This document shows positions 12,401-18,852 of a stretch of 64,000 nt of DNA, one piece after another. The stretch lies in assembly GCA_030268105.1 (NCBI GenBank), contig BSDZ01000004.1, positions 6,674,001 to 6,738,000 of the forward strand, in the 5' to 3' direction. The DNA comes from Volvox africanus. Lineage: Eukaryota; Chlorophyta; Chlorophyceae; Chlamydomonadales; Volvocaceae. Below the pieces are notes generated by a model. That model was not told where the DNA came from and searched no databases. It worked only from the letters and a program-made list of their open reading frames with translations. Position numbers and translations under genes: made by a program. Numbering within the stretch: the stretch's first letter is position 1; each line of letters starts with the position of its first letter.

Positions 12401-15400
12401 CACCACCCTTATCTGGGCAGGAGACTTCAACTTTGTGGAAAACCCAGAGTGGGACTCGTCCGCAGGAAGAGATGGGCGTCAAGCAGATAGGCCTATCACT
12501 GAGATGCGGCAGCGGGCAGGCCCACAGATGGTAGATACCCACCGATACCTCCACCCAAGGCGCCGGGACTTCACTCACCTGTACCATGCACCCACCCCAG
12601 GCGGTTCACGCCTAGATCGCATCTACATCAATGAAGCCAAGCTGCCGTACCTATGCCATACAGCCATCTCCTTCCACACAGCCTCAGACCACCGTCTTGC
12701 CACACTTCATCTCCTACCTTGCAAAAATGAGGTCAAGGGCCCAGGCATCAAGCGTATACGCATGGCCTTCACTGACCATGAGGATTTGGCTACAAGCATG
12801 GCGGAGTGGATCCGGAACCAATGCCAAGAGGCACCCTCAGTCGAAGAGAATCCGGGCAACCTTATTGCTTGGTGGCCTGGTTTTAAACGCCGACTAACCT
12901 TCCTAGCACACCAACTCAACAAGGTAGCGCAACAGCGCAGACAGCAGCCAGGTGCTCATACCCAGGAGGCCTACCTTGGGGTCCAACAGGCCCAACAAGC
13001 CCTCGATACTATGCCGCACTCACCACACCTACTACAGCAGCTCATAGATGCCCAAGCAAGACTGGCTAGGATGCATATTGAGGACAACGCCAGGGTGGCA
13101 AAAAAGACCCGGGTCCACTGGTTACACGCAGGAGAGCGTCCTGGCCCAGCTCTGACAACCTTCCTGCAAACCCAAATCCAGGACCAGCAAACAGCCCTAG
13201 TGGCACTCCAGGCACACTCAGGCCGACTGGTCACTAATCCAGCACAGCTACCACAGGTCGTAGCGGACTTTTGGGCAGGGGTATGCAGAGCCCCAGACTT
13301 CACCACTCCTGAAGATCGCCAGTCAGTGCTAACCCAGTTAGCAGCAGCCAACATCCGACTCCCTGAGGAAGCTGACGAAGTGGCTGGGTCCCCGACCATT
13401 GCTGTGACTGAGCTGGGTTTCGCACTGAAGAAGAGCCAGCCAGGCAAAGCACCCGGATGGGATGGCATCCCAACGGATCTGTACCGCAAGTTCTGGCCAG
13501 AGATTGGCCATACCATGGCAGCCCTCTTCACGGCTATCGGCAAAACAGGGCAGGTGCCAACAGGCTTTCTGGATGGTATCATTAAGGTGCTTTACAAGAA
13601 GGGAGACCCCAAACAGCCTGGTAACTACCGCCCTATCACACTGCTTTGCTCGGACTACCGCTTGCTGGCCAAGGTGCTGGCAAATCGCCTAGGGCCAGCC
13701 CTGGGACGAATCATTAGCCCTGAGCAGTCAGCTTTTCTGCCCAAGAGGCTCATCGGGGCCAGTGTTCTCTTTCTACGCCATCTGCCTCATCTCTTACGGA
13801 AATTGAACCGCCAAGGTCTGCTGGCCTTCCTGGACTTCGCAAAAGCTTATGACACAGTGGACCGCAACTTCCTGATGGGGGCGATGGAGGCGATGGGAGC
13901 AGGCCCACAGCTTTGCAGTTGGACCCGGATATTGCTTAGCAACACGCGGGCAAGAGCCATGGTGAACGGTTTCAAATCCAGGCTTGTTAAAATGGAAGCA
14001 GGGGGGGTAAGACAGGGTTGCCCTCTAGCACCCCTGCTGTATCTCTTTGTTGCCCAGGCCTTGTTCAGCTGGCTAAAGAGCCAAGAGATAGGCCTCCGCC
14101 TATTGCCTTCAGATGAAGACAGGGTCACAGCCTGTCAGTTTGCTGATGATGCAGAAGTGGCCCTTGAAGGAGAGGAATCCGTGCCAGCCTTCCTTGAAGC
14201 CATGGATACTTTTGCCCGGGCATCAGGTCAACGCCTGAACCTGGATAAGATGGAAATCCTACCCATAGGGGCTGTGGACGACCACCATCAGGGAAGCACA
14301 ATGAATGGCCTGAAGGTGGTCACCACTGCGACAGCCCTTAACTTGCCAATGGACAACCAACTGCAGCCGCCCCAACCAGACTGGCCGGAGATGCTAGCCC
14401 TGGCCTACACGAGGATGCAACGCCTAGCCCATTATCCGCTCTCTGCCTTTGGTCGGGCTGCAGCAGTCTCCAACTATTGCCTGCAAACAGTCACTTGGCA
14501 TATGGAGCATGGTGGACCACCTCCAGATACCACTCTGACCTACATTGAACGCTTAGCTGCTCGCCTTGTAGATCGGAAACAGGGCCCAGAAGACCAGGGC
14601 CAGCGCTTCACTGGAGTACCTAGCAGACTCTTGGTGGGACACCCATCAACTGGTGGTTTTGGCCTACTGCCCCTCAGGCAACACATTCGGGCAAGACAAG
14701 CCATGTGGGCAGTGCGATTCATCCGAGGGGCCCTGATGGCCAGGAGAGAGAGAGAGAGGGTAATGCTTCTGGACACGGCGATGAATACGGTTGCTGAAGA
14801 AGAGGAAGAGCCAGTTACTAGTGGTAATGTTCGGAGCCTCCACCCCTGGATCCGGACCCTGGCCACCTACCTGGAGATCACCCATCCGGCCTTTAAACCT
14901 TGGGCCCTTACCACTGCCCAGGCAACTGGGCCCTGGCTGGGTGGAGAGACCTTGCCTGAGGAGATCAGCCGAATTGTAGGGGCTTTAGGGCACCTCCCAC
15001 CACTAGAAGATGTCAGCAACCCACCTTTAGCCCCTGGAGACTGGTGCTGGGCGGCTGCTCTCTGGGGAAATCCTTTGCTGCCCAACAATTCGGACAATGG
15101 GGGAAGCATCAATGGTAACAACCACCGCCCAGGCCTGGAAACCCGTCACCCACTGATGGCTTCATGCAGAAAACTGCTCACAGTTGGGGACCTGGTAAGG
15201 GTGTACGACATGCTGGAGCATGACCAAATACCCCTCCCTCAGTACATGACCTGGCTAGACTGGACCCAACAGTTTCTAGACCCCTCAGTACATGACCTGG
15301 CTAGACTGGACCCAACAGTTTCTAGACCCCTCAGCTAGCCCCACCCAACTGCGAGACAAGGAGTCTACCCGTATGGCTCTCTCGGCTCTATGCAACGATA

Positions 15401-17304
15401 TCAGCCCGGCATGGATAGCAGCAGCACGGAAGGTAGTCAACCGCTTACAACCCCAACAGCCGGACAGGGTGGAGGACAGAATGCAGCAGCAGATGCCAGC
15501 ACCACCAGACCGCACCACAGTCATGGCCATGATCGTCAGGCGTTTGGGCTGGAGATTGCCAGGGGACTCGGGTATAGTGCCTCTCTACAACCTCACGGTA
15601 AGCCAAGCGACTCAGCTGCAAGGGGTTTCAACAGCGGAGGAGCGATTGGAGCTCTTGTCAGCTTTTGTGCAGGAGGCGCAAGGGATGCCAACAGACGGTC
15701 CAGCTCCTCCCTGTCCTGTCACTAACCTCCAGCGCTTTCAGGCAACCCTAGACAGGCTGTGGACAGCAGTTCGGTGGGAAAATAAAAACAAAGAGACGCT
15801 GTGGCGTTTGGTGGTCGATGGGATACCCATACCTGGCAACACACATCTTTCCAGGGTGCCCATCAAACCATGTGGGTGTGGCAGCTATGGAGCTGATACT
15901 GATCAACCTTGCTCCCCACGCCTGCACCACTTCTGGGAGTGCCCTATAGCCAAGGCGGTGCGAGAACAGATTGACAGACATCTGCCATTGCCGACATCAG
16001 CCACCATTGAAGGGGGCTTGACCAGGCAACAGCTATGGCTTGTCCAAGCACCTCCCGGTTGCGAGCAGGCCCCATGGGACGTGATAGCTTTGGCAGCCTT
16101 ATCTTCTATGGAATATGGCAGGCACTGTCTCCGGGCGGCAACAAGAGAACACAGGCCACAGTGGCCTTCTACCCACAGACGGCGGCAGCAACAACAGACC
16201 CACACAGCAGAGCAGGGACCCCGTCAACGGGCTATTACTGACTTCTTCAACCGTTCAGGGGGGTTCCCTCAAGAGGAAGAGGAAGATGCCAACACCCATC
16301 CAATCATCTCTACGACACAGCCAGCAATGGACACTCCAACACAAACAGCAACCTCACCCCTGGACCGTGCACAGGCCCGTACAGTTGCCGACTTTTGGGC
16401 ACGCTTGCATTCTTTTGCAGCGTTGGGAATACCTCACTATGGCTGGGATCAAGTGGGACCACAACATCCCATCCTAGCCATAGTTGGCACGCAAATGCGG
16501 TGTGCAGATCCGGTTGACATCACCAACCATGGAGCAGCAAGAACAGAGCAGGGGCTTTAGGGCAGGAGTTTTGAGGAGGAGGTTCTGTGGGAGGAAAGGG
16601 GGAGAGTGAGGGAGGTAGAGACAAGGAGAGGACGGTCTAGATCTTGAGGAGGGGAAGGGAGAGGGTGGAGGGTTTCGTGGCTAGAGGTTCCTGTGTCCAG
16701 GCTTCGGGGCCTTAGGGCTTTAGGGGGGTTCAGCGAGAGAGGTCTTTCCTTGTTGAGCAGTTCAGGTGTCTGCGGGGCCAGCTTTGGGTGGGGCCGGAAG
16801 GCTTTCTAGGGGGGCGCCAGTTCGGCTTGTCATCCCCCCCTCCGCCTCTTGTTGGGTTCTTCTGGCTTGGCTGTGGAAGGGTGTGCTTTCCTGCTGGTGC
16901 TTCTCCTCTGAGGGGAACTGTGTGTGTCTGCCAGGCTCCTATCTAGTCAGTGTCGGGTTAGAGGAGAGGTTTCCCCGTCCTTTGAGCAGCTAGGTGTCCC
17001 CCGTTTTCTGTTGGGCCTTCCTGTGGTTTCTTGGTAGCCCTGAGTGCTCTGTGAGTGGCCAGGCGAGAGCCTATGAGGGCTCGCTGGCCCTAGTGAGAGG
17101 GGGAGCACGTGGCAGGACAGACAGACAAAGCCACGTGTTCCTCCCCTGCGCTGTGGCTCGGTCCGGTCAGGACCCCCGGTGCTCGTCTTTGAAGGGCGAG
17201 TCGCCCACAGTGTAACACCCAATATCACCCAATACATACATACATACATACATACATACATACATACATACATACATACATACATACATACATACATACA
17301 TACA

Positions 17305-17335
<31 letters not shown>

Positions 17336-18687
17336 TCTACCCCGACCGAGAGCGGGCCAAAGACCCTAAAGTTGAGGGCAGGGTGCCCCCATGTCGATGG
17401 ACGGTGACGACCCCAATTAAAGTGACCTGCGAGCTGACCAGTAGCGGAGTTGACGCCTTAGTTGATTCGGCAGATTCCGCTGGATGCTGGTGGTGGGTGC
17501 TGAACCCGGGAAAACCACTGATTTCGGAGAAGTCGGCATGGGAGACTGGATGAGGGTGCCCCGAAACACCGGGGAAGGTAGGGACTGCCAGGTTAGTGGC
17601 CACGGGTGATGTACCCCCCTATCCTACACACATACATATATATGGCACCCGGTGCTTGTCCTTTCAGGGCAGGCCCCCCACTGCGTGATTCGCATGCTGC
17701 TTGTCCCACTGGAAATTGCACCGCAGCTGACAACTTCGACCGGCTAATTCCTGCTCGCGACAAGCTCATGTACGTCCTGCAGTCCAAGTTGGCGGAGCAC
17801 AAGTTGCTGCACTCCAAGCACAAGATCAACCACCTGGAGGCTGCGGAGGTACTCCCCGGGCTTATCTGGGCGCTCCGGAACCAGCATCTTTTTTCATTTG
17901 ACTGTTTCAGATGGTTTCGGATATAAAGGAAGGGTTTGGCTCGCTCGCTCGCTCGTCCAGCAACAGAGCAGAGAGCCGTACCCTGTGTCTCACTCTTGGC
18001 AGTATATTTCTCATATACTGCCTGACCCGTGAGATTTACATTTACATTTACATTTACATTTACATTTACATTTACATTTACATTTACATTTACATTTACA
18101 TTTACATTTACATTTACATTTACATTTACATTTACGAGCACTCTCTCGTGCGTGCACAGGAGCTCCGCATGACGATGCAAATGCGCCACTTGAGCGCCAT
18201 GGAGAACGCCGAGAGGGAGTTCACTGAGGAGGCTACGGCGTTGCAGATGGGGTCGCGGCCGGCAGCAGTGCCGTGTGAACCGGGGCTCGACGCAGCGGGT
18301 GGTGCAGGTGCGTTTGCATACACACCAACACCAGCGGCCGCGTCTGCAGCAGCGGACGGAGGTCCCTTTCCGGTTGTAATCGCAGCACCGCAAGAGCATC
18401 ATCCATGGTCTGGGGTGCCAACCGCTGCTGCAGCTGCAGCTGTTGCTGGCGGTGGTGGTGGTGGTGGTGGTGGTGGTGGTGGTGGTGGTGGTGGTGGTAG
18501 CGGTGGTGTGGGGCCCAGCAGTGCAAATACAACATCAGCGTTATGGGCATACAGTGCCGAGGGCCTGCAACAACGGCCGGCAGTTGCTGCTACACCCGGA
18601 TGGGAAGCAACAGGGGCAGGGGTTGAAGGGAGCAAGGCTGAGCGGGAGGGTGGTGATGAGTTGAGTGGGAAGCCCAAGAAAGACTAA
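401..18687 (+). CDS. Mechanosensitive ion channel (MscS/MSL-like), 3' part, four exons
   Basis: Exons proposed at 401-485, 888-978, 17727-17848 and 18160-18687 (TAA at 18685). All phases agree: the second exon ends after one base of a codon and the third starts with two. The joined product starts with IQVNVGVPWEV, passes through VTFRELVDPLKVYLGIGF and TYNF, and continues into a helical stretch (ARDKLMYVLQSKL, then INHLEAAE). This order matches the cytosolic C-terminal alpha/beta domain of MscS-family channels, which release ions when membrane tension rises; the pore helices would lie upstream of the window. The last exon adds a low-complexity tail with a long poly-Gly run encoded by (GGT)n near 18449-18500 and a basic end. 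The 16.7-kb third intron contains the LINE pair. If the donor at 979 is not used, frame 888 runs to TAG at 1032-1034 and the gene ends there. Family assignment is by motif memory only. Confidence 0.6.
1035..1272. repeat. AT-rich intron sequence ending in a (CATA)n microsatellite
   Basis: Pyrimidine-rich and TA-rich sequence followed by a tetranucleotide tract from about 1205 to 1268 that directly abuts the 3' end of LINE copy A. The tract changes register at ACATGT, just before the LINE end. Confidence 0.85.
1933..3201 (-). pseudogene. LINE copy A ORF2, displaced C-terminal part (zf-RVT-like)
   Basis: C-terminal 422 codons of ORF2, thrown out of frame from the main ORF2 by the 46-bp duplication. 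About residue 193 there is a Cys/His cluster of the form CGCGS..HHFWECP, typical of the zinc-binding region that follows reverse transcriptase in LINE ORF2 proteins. The first ATG lies inside the duplicated segment, so this frame probably has no start of its own and is unlikely to be translated separately. Confidence 0.75.
3155..6631 (-). CDS. LINE copy A ORF2: endonuclease and reverse transcriptase, frameshifted near its end
   Basis: 1158 codons from ATG at 6631. Same domains as copy B. At the protein level I see three differences from copy B: P for L in the linker before RT, T for A right after the catalytic FADD, and H for R nearer the C-terminus. All catalytic motifs are present (HNMRG, LQET, GDFN, SDH, DFAKAYD, FADD). 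The frame runs into the 46-bp duplication at 3161-3252 and stops at once, losing about 400 residues including the zinc motif. Whether the shortened protein is still active cannot be judged from sequence. Confidence 0.88.
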   Translation of the reverse strand: MSRGNKRSQRQGAISGHPLRIATHNMRGLLASHGSRLQAAVRQWAEQRLDVVCLQETHHTTLQHQCLFERDLRYATKQIHTQNWKIAAYSWSNSTHTAGVLILIRQGLASALAPKLATPQHTCTRGRFTDCILHWGGHRLHICNIYLPPGTTSMAAETRRQLFENALAATTTQAMEDNRDTTLIWAGDFNFVENPEWDSSAGRDGRQADRPITEMRQRAGPQMVDTHRYLHPRRRDFTHLYHAPTPGGSRLDRIYINEAKLPYLCHTAISFHTASDHRLATLHLLPCKNEVKGPGIKRIRMAFTDHEDLATSMAEWIRNQCQEAPSVEENPGNLIAWWPGFKRRLTFLAHQLNKVAQQRRQQPGAHTQEAYLGVQQAQQALDTMPHSPHLLQQLIDAQARLARMHIEDNARVAKKTRVHWLHAGERPGPALTTFLQTQIQDQQTAPVALQAHSGRLVTNPAQLPQVVADFWAGVCRAPDFTTPEDRQSVLTQLAAANIRLPEEADEVAGSPTIAVTELGFALKKSQPGKAPGWDGIPTDLYRKFWPEIGHTMAALFTAIGKTGQVPTGFLDGIIKVLYKKGDPKQPGNYRPITLLCSDYRLLAKVLANRLGPALGRIISPEQSAFLPKRLIGASVLFLRHLPHLLRKLNRQGLLAFLDFAKAYDTVDRNFLMGAMEAMGAGPQLCSWTRILLSNTRARAMVNGFKSRLVKMEAGGVRQGCPLAPLLYLFVAQALFSWLKSQEIGLRLLPSDEDRVTACQFADDTEVALEGEESVPAFLEAMDTFARASGQRLNLDKMEILPIGAVDDHHQGSTMNGLKVVTTATALNLPMDNQLQPPQPDWPEMLALAYTRMQRLAHYPLSAFGRAAAVSNYCLQTVTWHMEHGGPPPDTTLTYIERLAARLVDRKQGPEDQGQHFTGVPSRLLVGHPSTGGFGLLPLRQHIRARQAMWAVRFIRGALMARRERERVMLLDTAMNTVAEEEEEPVTSGNVRSLHPWIRTLATYLEITHPAFKPWALTTAQATGPWLGGETLPEEISRIVGALGHLPPLEDVSNPPLAPGDWCWAAALWGNPLLPNNSDNGGSINGNNHRPGLETRHPLMASCRKLLTVGDLVRVYDMLEHDQIPLPQYMTWLDWTQQFLDPSVHDLARLDPTVSRPLS
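3161..3252. repeat. 46-bp tandem duplication in LINE copy A
   Basis: Two exact 46-bp copies side by side, mirroring 15241-15332 in copy B. Because 46 is not a multiple of three, it shifts the ORF2 frame. Confidence 0.93.
6751..8283 (-). CDS. LINE copy A ORF1 protein
   Basis: 510 residues from ATG at 8283 (a longer frame opens at a TTG 30 bases upstream; the ATG is preferred). ORF1 of a two-ORF LINE, expected to be the RNA-binding partner of the transposition particle. It is rich in Pro, Ala and Gln from about residue 270 on and basic at the end. I recognise no definite domain. It differs from copy B by L for F and I for V in the N-terminal part. It ends 119 bases before ORF2. Confidence 0.8.
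   Translation of the reverse strand: MIDINRARTTARTTKSIGQESAAANRGPSARPPMAKRLVNLDQIQRELPAGTPILLDQETLAMDIHWPPDSNPADIHAQLFGPLTDAVITKVYEVMVANMPGLPCSLPKIGRHHQYKHPNGNVVQEITILLPKGGRAWLLSSTAVARGHLRLGQVHLLPNNPPITVEVHIKNLHKMQPALWEISGVPSSLSPQAIPSFLAQAYSSERSSRPMDEFQDLKPTRMADTWRVKMAPGSPSLPPQSLFSFGRPGGFLNQGMLVATRLRSVVEEAPFRMPCKPPPRTELNRQRDLKRQRLPTHQPNPPAQPTARLRGLDPSSSMANTVPSFADVLRQHPQGPPRQPTPSSLMPLPPGAPQPMAPPPRLPPQAIIEAAATAAMAREAAAKAATAACKPRTPTNTTDVVTECAAQPPPPQPASKPDNQGVVNEVNAPAGRSLSRARAQEHTSNSHALTRTQQNKIRKQRLTHLPEEVRAQRHMAQTERARQARKAKLALQRKERESTVSGGITKEAL
8676..8759 (-). promoter_or_regulatory. tRNA-like, Pol III-type module in the LINE 5' leader (copy A)
   Basis: Mirror image of the module at 9710-9793 in copy B: a B-box-like GTTCAAGTC followed by a T6 run on the minus strand. 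The A-box is poor. Low confidence. Confidence 0.3.
8809..9097. repeat. (TGTA)n microsatellite, central spacer of the LINE palindrome
   Basis: About 290 bp of uninterrupted TGTA tetranucleotide between the 5' end of LINE copy A and a truncated LINE end. The Met-Tyr-Val-Cys reading frames here are artefacts of the repeat. Confidence 0.97.
9098..9351 (-). mobile_element. 5'-truncated LINE fragment 1
   Basis: Closely matches the terminal 3' sequence of copy A (1273 onward) with a few substitutions, then stops abruptly at 9351 where (TGTA)n resumes. In element orientation the 3' end is at 9098. It looks like a typical 5'-truncated LINE insertion with tetranucleotide repeat on both sides. Confidence 0.88.
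9352..9463. repeat. (TGTA)n microsatellite between two LINE fragments
   Basis: About 110 bp of TGTA repeat separating LINE fragments 1 and 2. Confidence 0.95.
9464..9583 (-). mobile_element. 5'-truncated LINE fragment 2
   Basis: About 120 bp of the same LINE 3' terminus, in the same orientation as fragment 1, ending at 9583 at a different truncation point. It is followed by degenerate TACA/TATG repeats up to about 9660. Confidence 0.88.
9710..9793 (+). promoter_or_regulatory. tRNA-like, Pol III-type module in the LINE 5' leader (copy B)
   Basis: GTTCAAGTC fits the B-box consensus GWTCRANNC, an imperfect A-box-like TGACTTAGAACTTG lies upstream, and a T6 run follows at about 9788. I cannot fold it into a full cloverleaf. 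It may be a decayed tRNA/SINE piece or chance. Confidence 0.3.
9834..9866. repeat. (CACTTCGG)4 in the LINE copy B leader
   Basis: Four tandem 8-bp units, where copy A (near 8623-8634) has one. This accounts exactly for the 24-bp difference between the two arms. Confidence 0.9.
10210..11742 (+). CDS. LINE copy B ORF1 protein
   Basis: 510 residues. The ATG at 10210 is chosen over an upstream TTG at 10180. Residues about 60-260 are mixed alpha/beta in composition and could be an RNA-binding fold. About 270-420 is Pro/Ala/Gln-rich low complexity, and the last 60 residues are strongly basic (RTQQNKIRKQRL), as expected for nucleic-acid binding. No zinc knuckle is visible. In LINEs with this layout ORF1 coats the element RNA and acts with the ORF2 enzyme. 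ORF2 follows after 119 bases in another frame. The functional call rests mainly on position. Confidence 0.8.
   Translation: MIDINRARTTARTTKSIGQESAAANRGPSARPPMAKRFVNLDQIQRELPAGTPILLDQETLAMDIHWPPDSNPADVHAQLFGPLTDAVITKVYEVMVANMPGLPCSLPKIGRHHQYKHPNGNVVQEITILLPKGGRAWLLSSTAVARGHLRLGQVHLLPNNPPITVEVHIKNLHKMQPALWEISGVPSSLSPQAIPSFLAQAYSSERSSRPMDEFQDLKPTRMADTWRVKMAPGSPSLPPQSLFSFGRPGGFLNQGMLVATRLRSVVEEAPFRMPCKPPPRTELNRQRDLKRQRLPTHQPNPPAQPTARLRGLDPSSSMANTVPSFADVLRQHPQGPPRQPTPSSLMPLPPGAPQPMAPPPRLPPQAIIEAAATAAMAREAAAKAATAACKPRTPTNTTDVVTECAAQPPPPQPASKPDNQGVVNEVNAPAGRSLSRARAQEHTSNSHALTRTQQNKIRKQRLTHLPEEVRAQRHMAQTERARQARKAKLALQRKERESTVSGGITKEAL
11862..15338 (+). CDS. LINE copy B ORF2: APE endonuclease and reverse transcriptase, frameshifted near its end
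   Basis: 1158 codons from ATG at 11862. N-terminal apurinic-type endonuclease: HNMRG near residue 25, LQET at 54-57, GDFN near 187, RLDRIY near 250 and SDH near 274. It nicks target DNA to prime reverse transcription. Reverse transcriptase follows from about 520: GWDGIP near 530, NYRPITLL, DFAKAYDTVD near 656, GGVRQGCPLAPLL and the catalytic FADD near 760 (the LINE form of YxDD). No RNase H motifs are seen. The last 16 codons are aberrant because the frame enters the second copy of a 46-bp tandem duplication; the original frame continues in 15292-16560. Truncation therefore removes about a quarter of the protein. Confidence 0.9.
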   Translation: MSRGNKRSQRQGAISGHPLRIATHNMRGLLASHGSRLQAAVRQWAEQRLDVVCLQETHHTTLQHQCLFERDLRYATKQIHTQNWKIAAYSWSNSTHTAGVLILIRQGLASALAPKLATPQHTCTRGRFTDCILHWGGHRLHICNIYLPPGTTSMAAETRRQLFENALAATTTQAMEDNRDTTLIWAGDFNFVENPEWDSSAGRDGRQADRPITEMRQRAGPQMVDTHRYLHPRRRDFTHLYHAPTPGGSRLDRIYINEAKLPYLCHTAISFHTASDHRLATLHLLPCKNEVKGPGIKRIRMAFTDHEDLATSMAEWIRNQCQEAPSVEENPGNLIAWWPGFKRRLTFLAHQLNKVAQQRRQQPGAHTQEAYLGVQQAQQALDTMPHSPHLLQQLIDAQARLARMHIEDNARVAKKTRVHWLHAGERPGPALTTFLQTQIQDQQTALVALQAHSGRLVTNPAQLPQVVADFWAGVCRAPDFTTPEDRQSVLTQLAAANIRLPEEADEVAGSPTIAVTELGFALKKSQPGKAPGWDGIPTDLYRKFWPEIGHTMAALFTAIGKTGQVPTGFLDGIIKVLYKKGDPKQPGNYRPITLLCSDYRLLAKVLANRLGPALGRIISPEQSAFLPKRLIGASVLFLRHLPHLLRKLNRQGLLAFLDFAKAYDTVDRNFLMGAMEAMGAGPQLCSWTRILLSNTRARAMVNGFKSRLVKMEAGGVRQGCPLAPLLYLFVAQALFSWLKSQEIGLRLLPSDEDRVTACQFADDAEVALEGEESVPAFLEAMDTFARASGQRLNLDKMEILPIGAVDDHHQGSTMNGLKVVTTATALNLPMDNQLQPPQPDWPEMLALAYTRMQRLAHYPLSAFGRAAAVSNYCLQTVTWHMEHGGPPPDTTLTYIERLAARLVDRKQGPEDQGQRFTGVPSRLLVGHPSTGGFGLLPLRQHIRARQAMWAVRFIRGALMARRERERVMLLDTAMNTVAEEEEEPVTSGNVRSLHPWIRTLATYLEITHPAFKPWALTTAQATGPWLGGETLPEEISRIVGALGHLPPLEDVSNPPLAPGDWCWAAALWGNPLLPNNSDNGGSINGNNHRPGLETRHPLMASCRKLLTVGDLVRVYDMLEHDQIPLPQYMTWLDWTQQFLDPSVHDLARLDPTVSRPLS
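15241..15332. repeat. 46-bp tandem duplication in LINE copy B
   Basis: AGTACATGACCTGG begins at 15241 and again at 15287, and the two 46-bp units are identical. The duplication shifts ORF2 by one base and creates the early stop at 15338. The same change is in copy A, so it arose before the arms separated. Confidence 0.95.
15292..16560 (+). pseudogene. LINE copy B ORF2, displaced C-terminal part (zf-RVT-like)
   Basis: 422 codons in the frame that continued ORF2 before the duplication. It contains the Cys/His cluster near residues 193-217 (CGCGS..HHFWECP) found after LINE reverse transcriptases. The remainder is Gln/Thr-rich with no RNase H signature. It lacks an independent start outside the duplicated block. 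Confidence 0.75.
16561..17220 (+). other. LINE copy B 3' untranslated region
   Basis: Non-coding 660 bp, G-rich at the start. Its last 250 bp recur as the truncated fragments at 9098-9351 and 9464-9583, which confirms that it is the 3' terminus of the element. It ends in GTGTAACACCC. Confidence 0.8.
17221..17335. repeat. (CATA)n microsatellite at the LINE copy B 3' end
   Basis: A short repeat of CACCCAAT and then about 100 bp of TACA repeat. Confidence 0.93.
17340..17625. repeat. Probable dispersed repeat (SINE-like) remnant
   Basis: Non-coding block between the LINE tail and the next channel exon. Its right part (17557-17615) closely resembles a segment present in every unit of the distant tandem array (first at 36421-36478): both read TGCCCCGAAA.ACCGGGGAAG, then a CTGCCAGG core, then GTGGCCACGGG. 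Shared, unlinked, non-coding similarity points to a mobile or tRNA-derived repeat. The family is not identified. Confidence 0.5.
18030..18136. repeat. (TTTACA)n hexanucleotide microsatellite in an intron
   Basis: About 17 tandem TTTACA units filling the second half of the last intron of the channel gene. Confidence 0.95.
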
Positions 18688-18811
18688 ATGCCCAGGGGAT
18701 CGATGGGGAGGATGATAGGAGTGTGTGTGTGTGTGTATGTATATATATATGTATGTGTATGTGTGTGTGTACGTGTGTGTATATGTATGTGTATGTGTAT
18801 ATGTATATGTA

Positions 18812-18852
<41 letters not shown>

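Larger units (their letters stand above)
9661..17220 (+). mobile_element. LINE retrotransposon copy B (right arm of the inverted pair)
   Basis: Plus-strand non-LTR element: leader 9661-10209, ORF1 10210-11742, ORF2 11862 onward, 3' UTR 16561-17220, then a short duplicated CACCCAAT and a (CATA)n tract to about 17335. Nearly identical to copy A apart from scattered substitutions and 24 extra bases in the leader (three more CACTTCGG units). Such similarity means either recent duplication or ongoing gene conversion between the arms. Confidence 0.93.
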
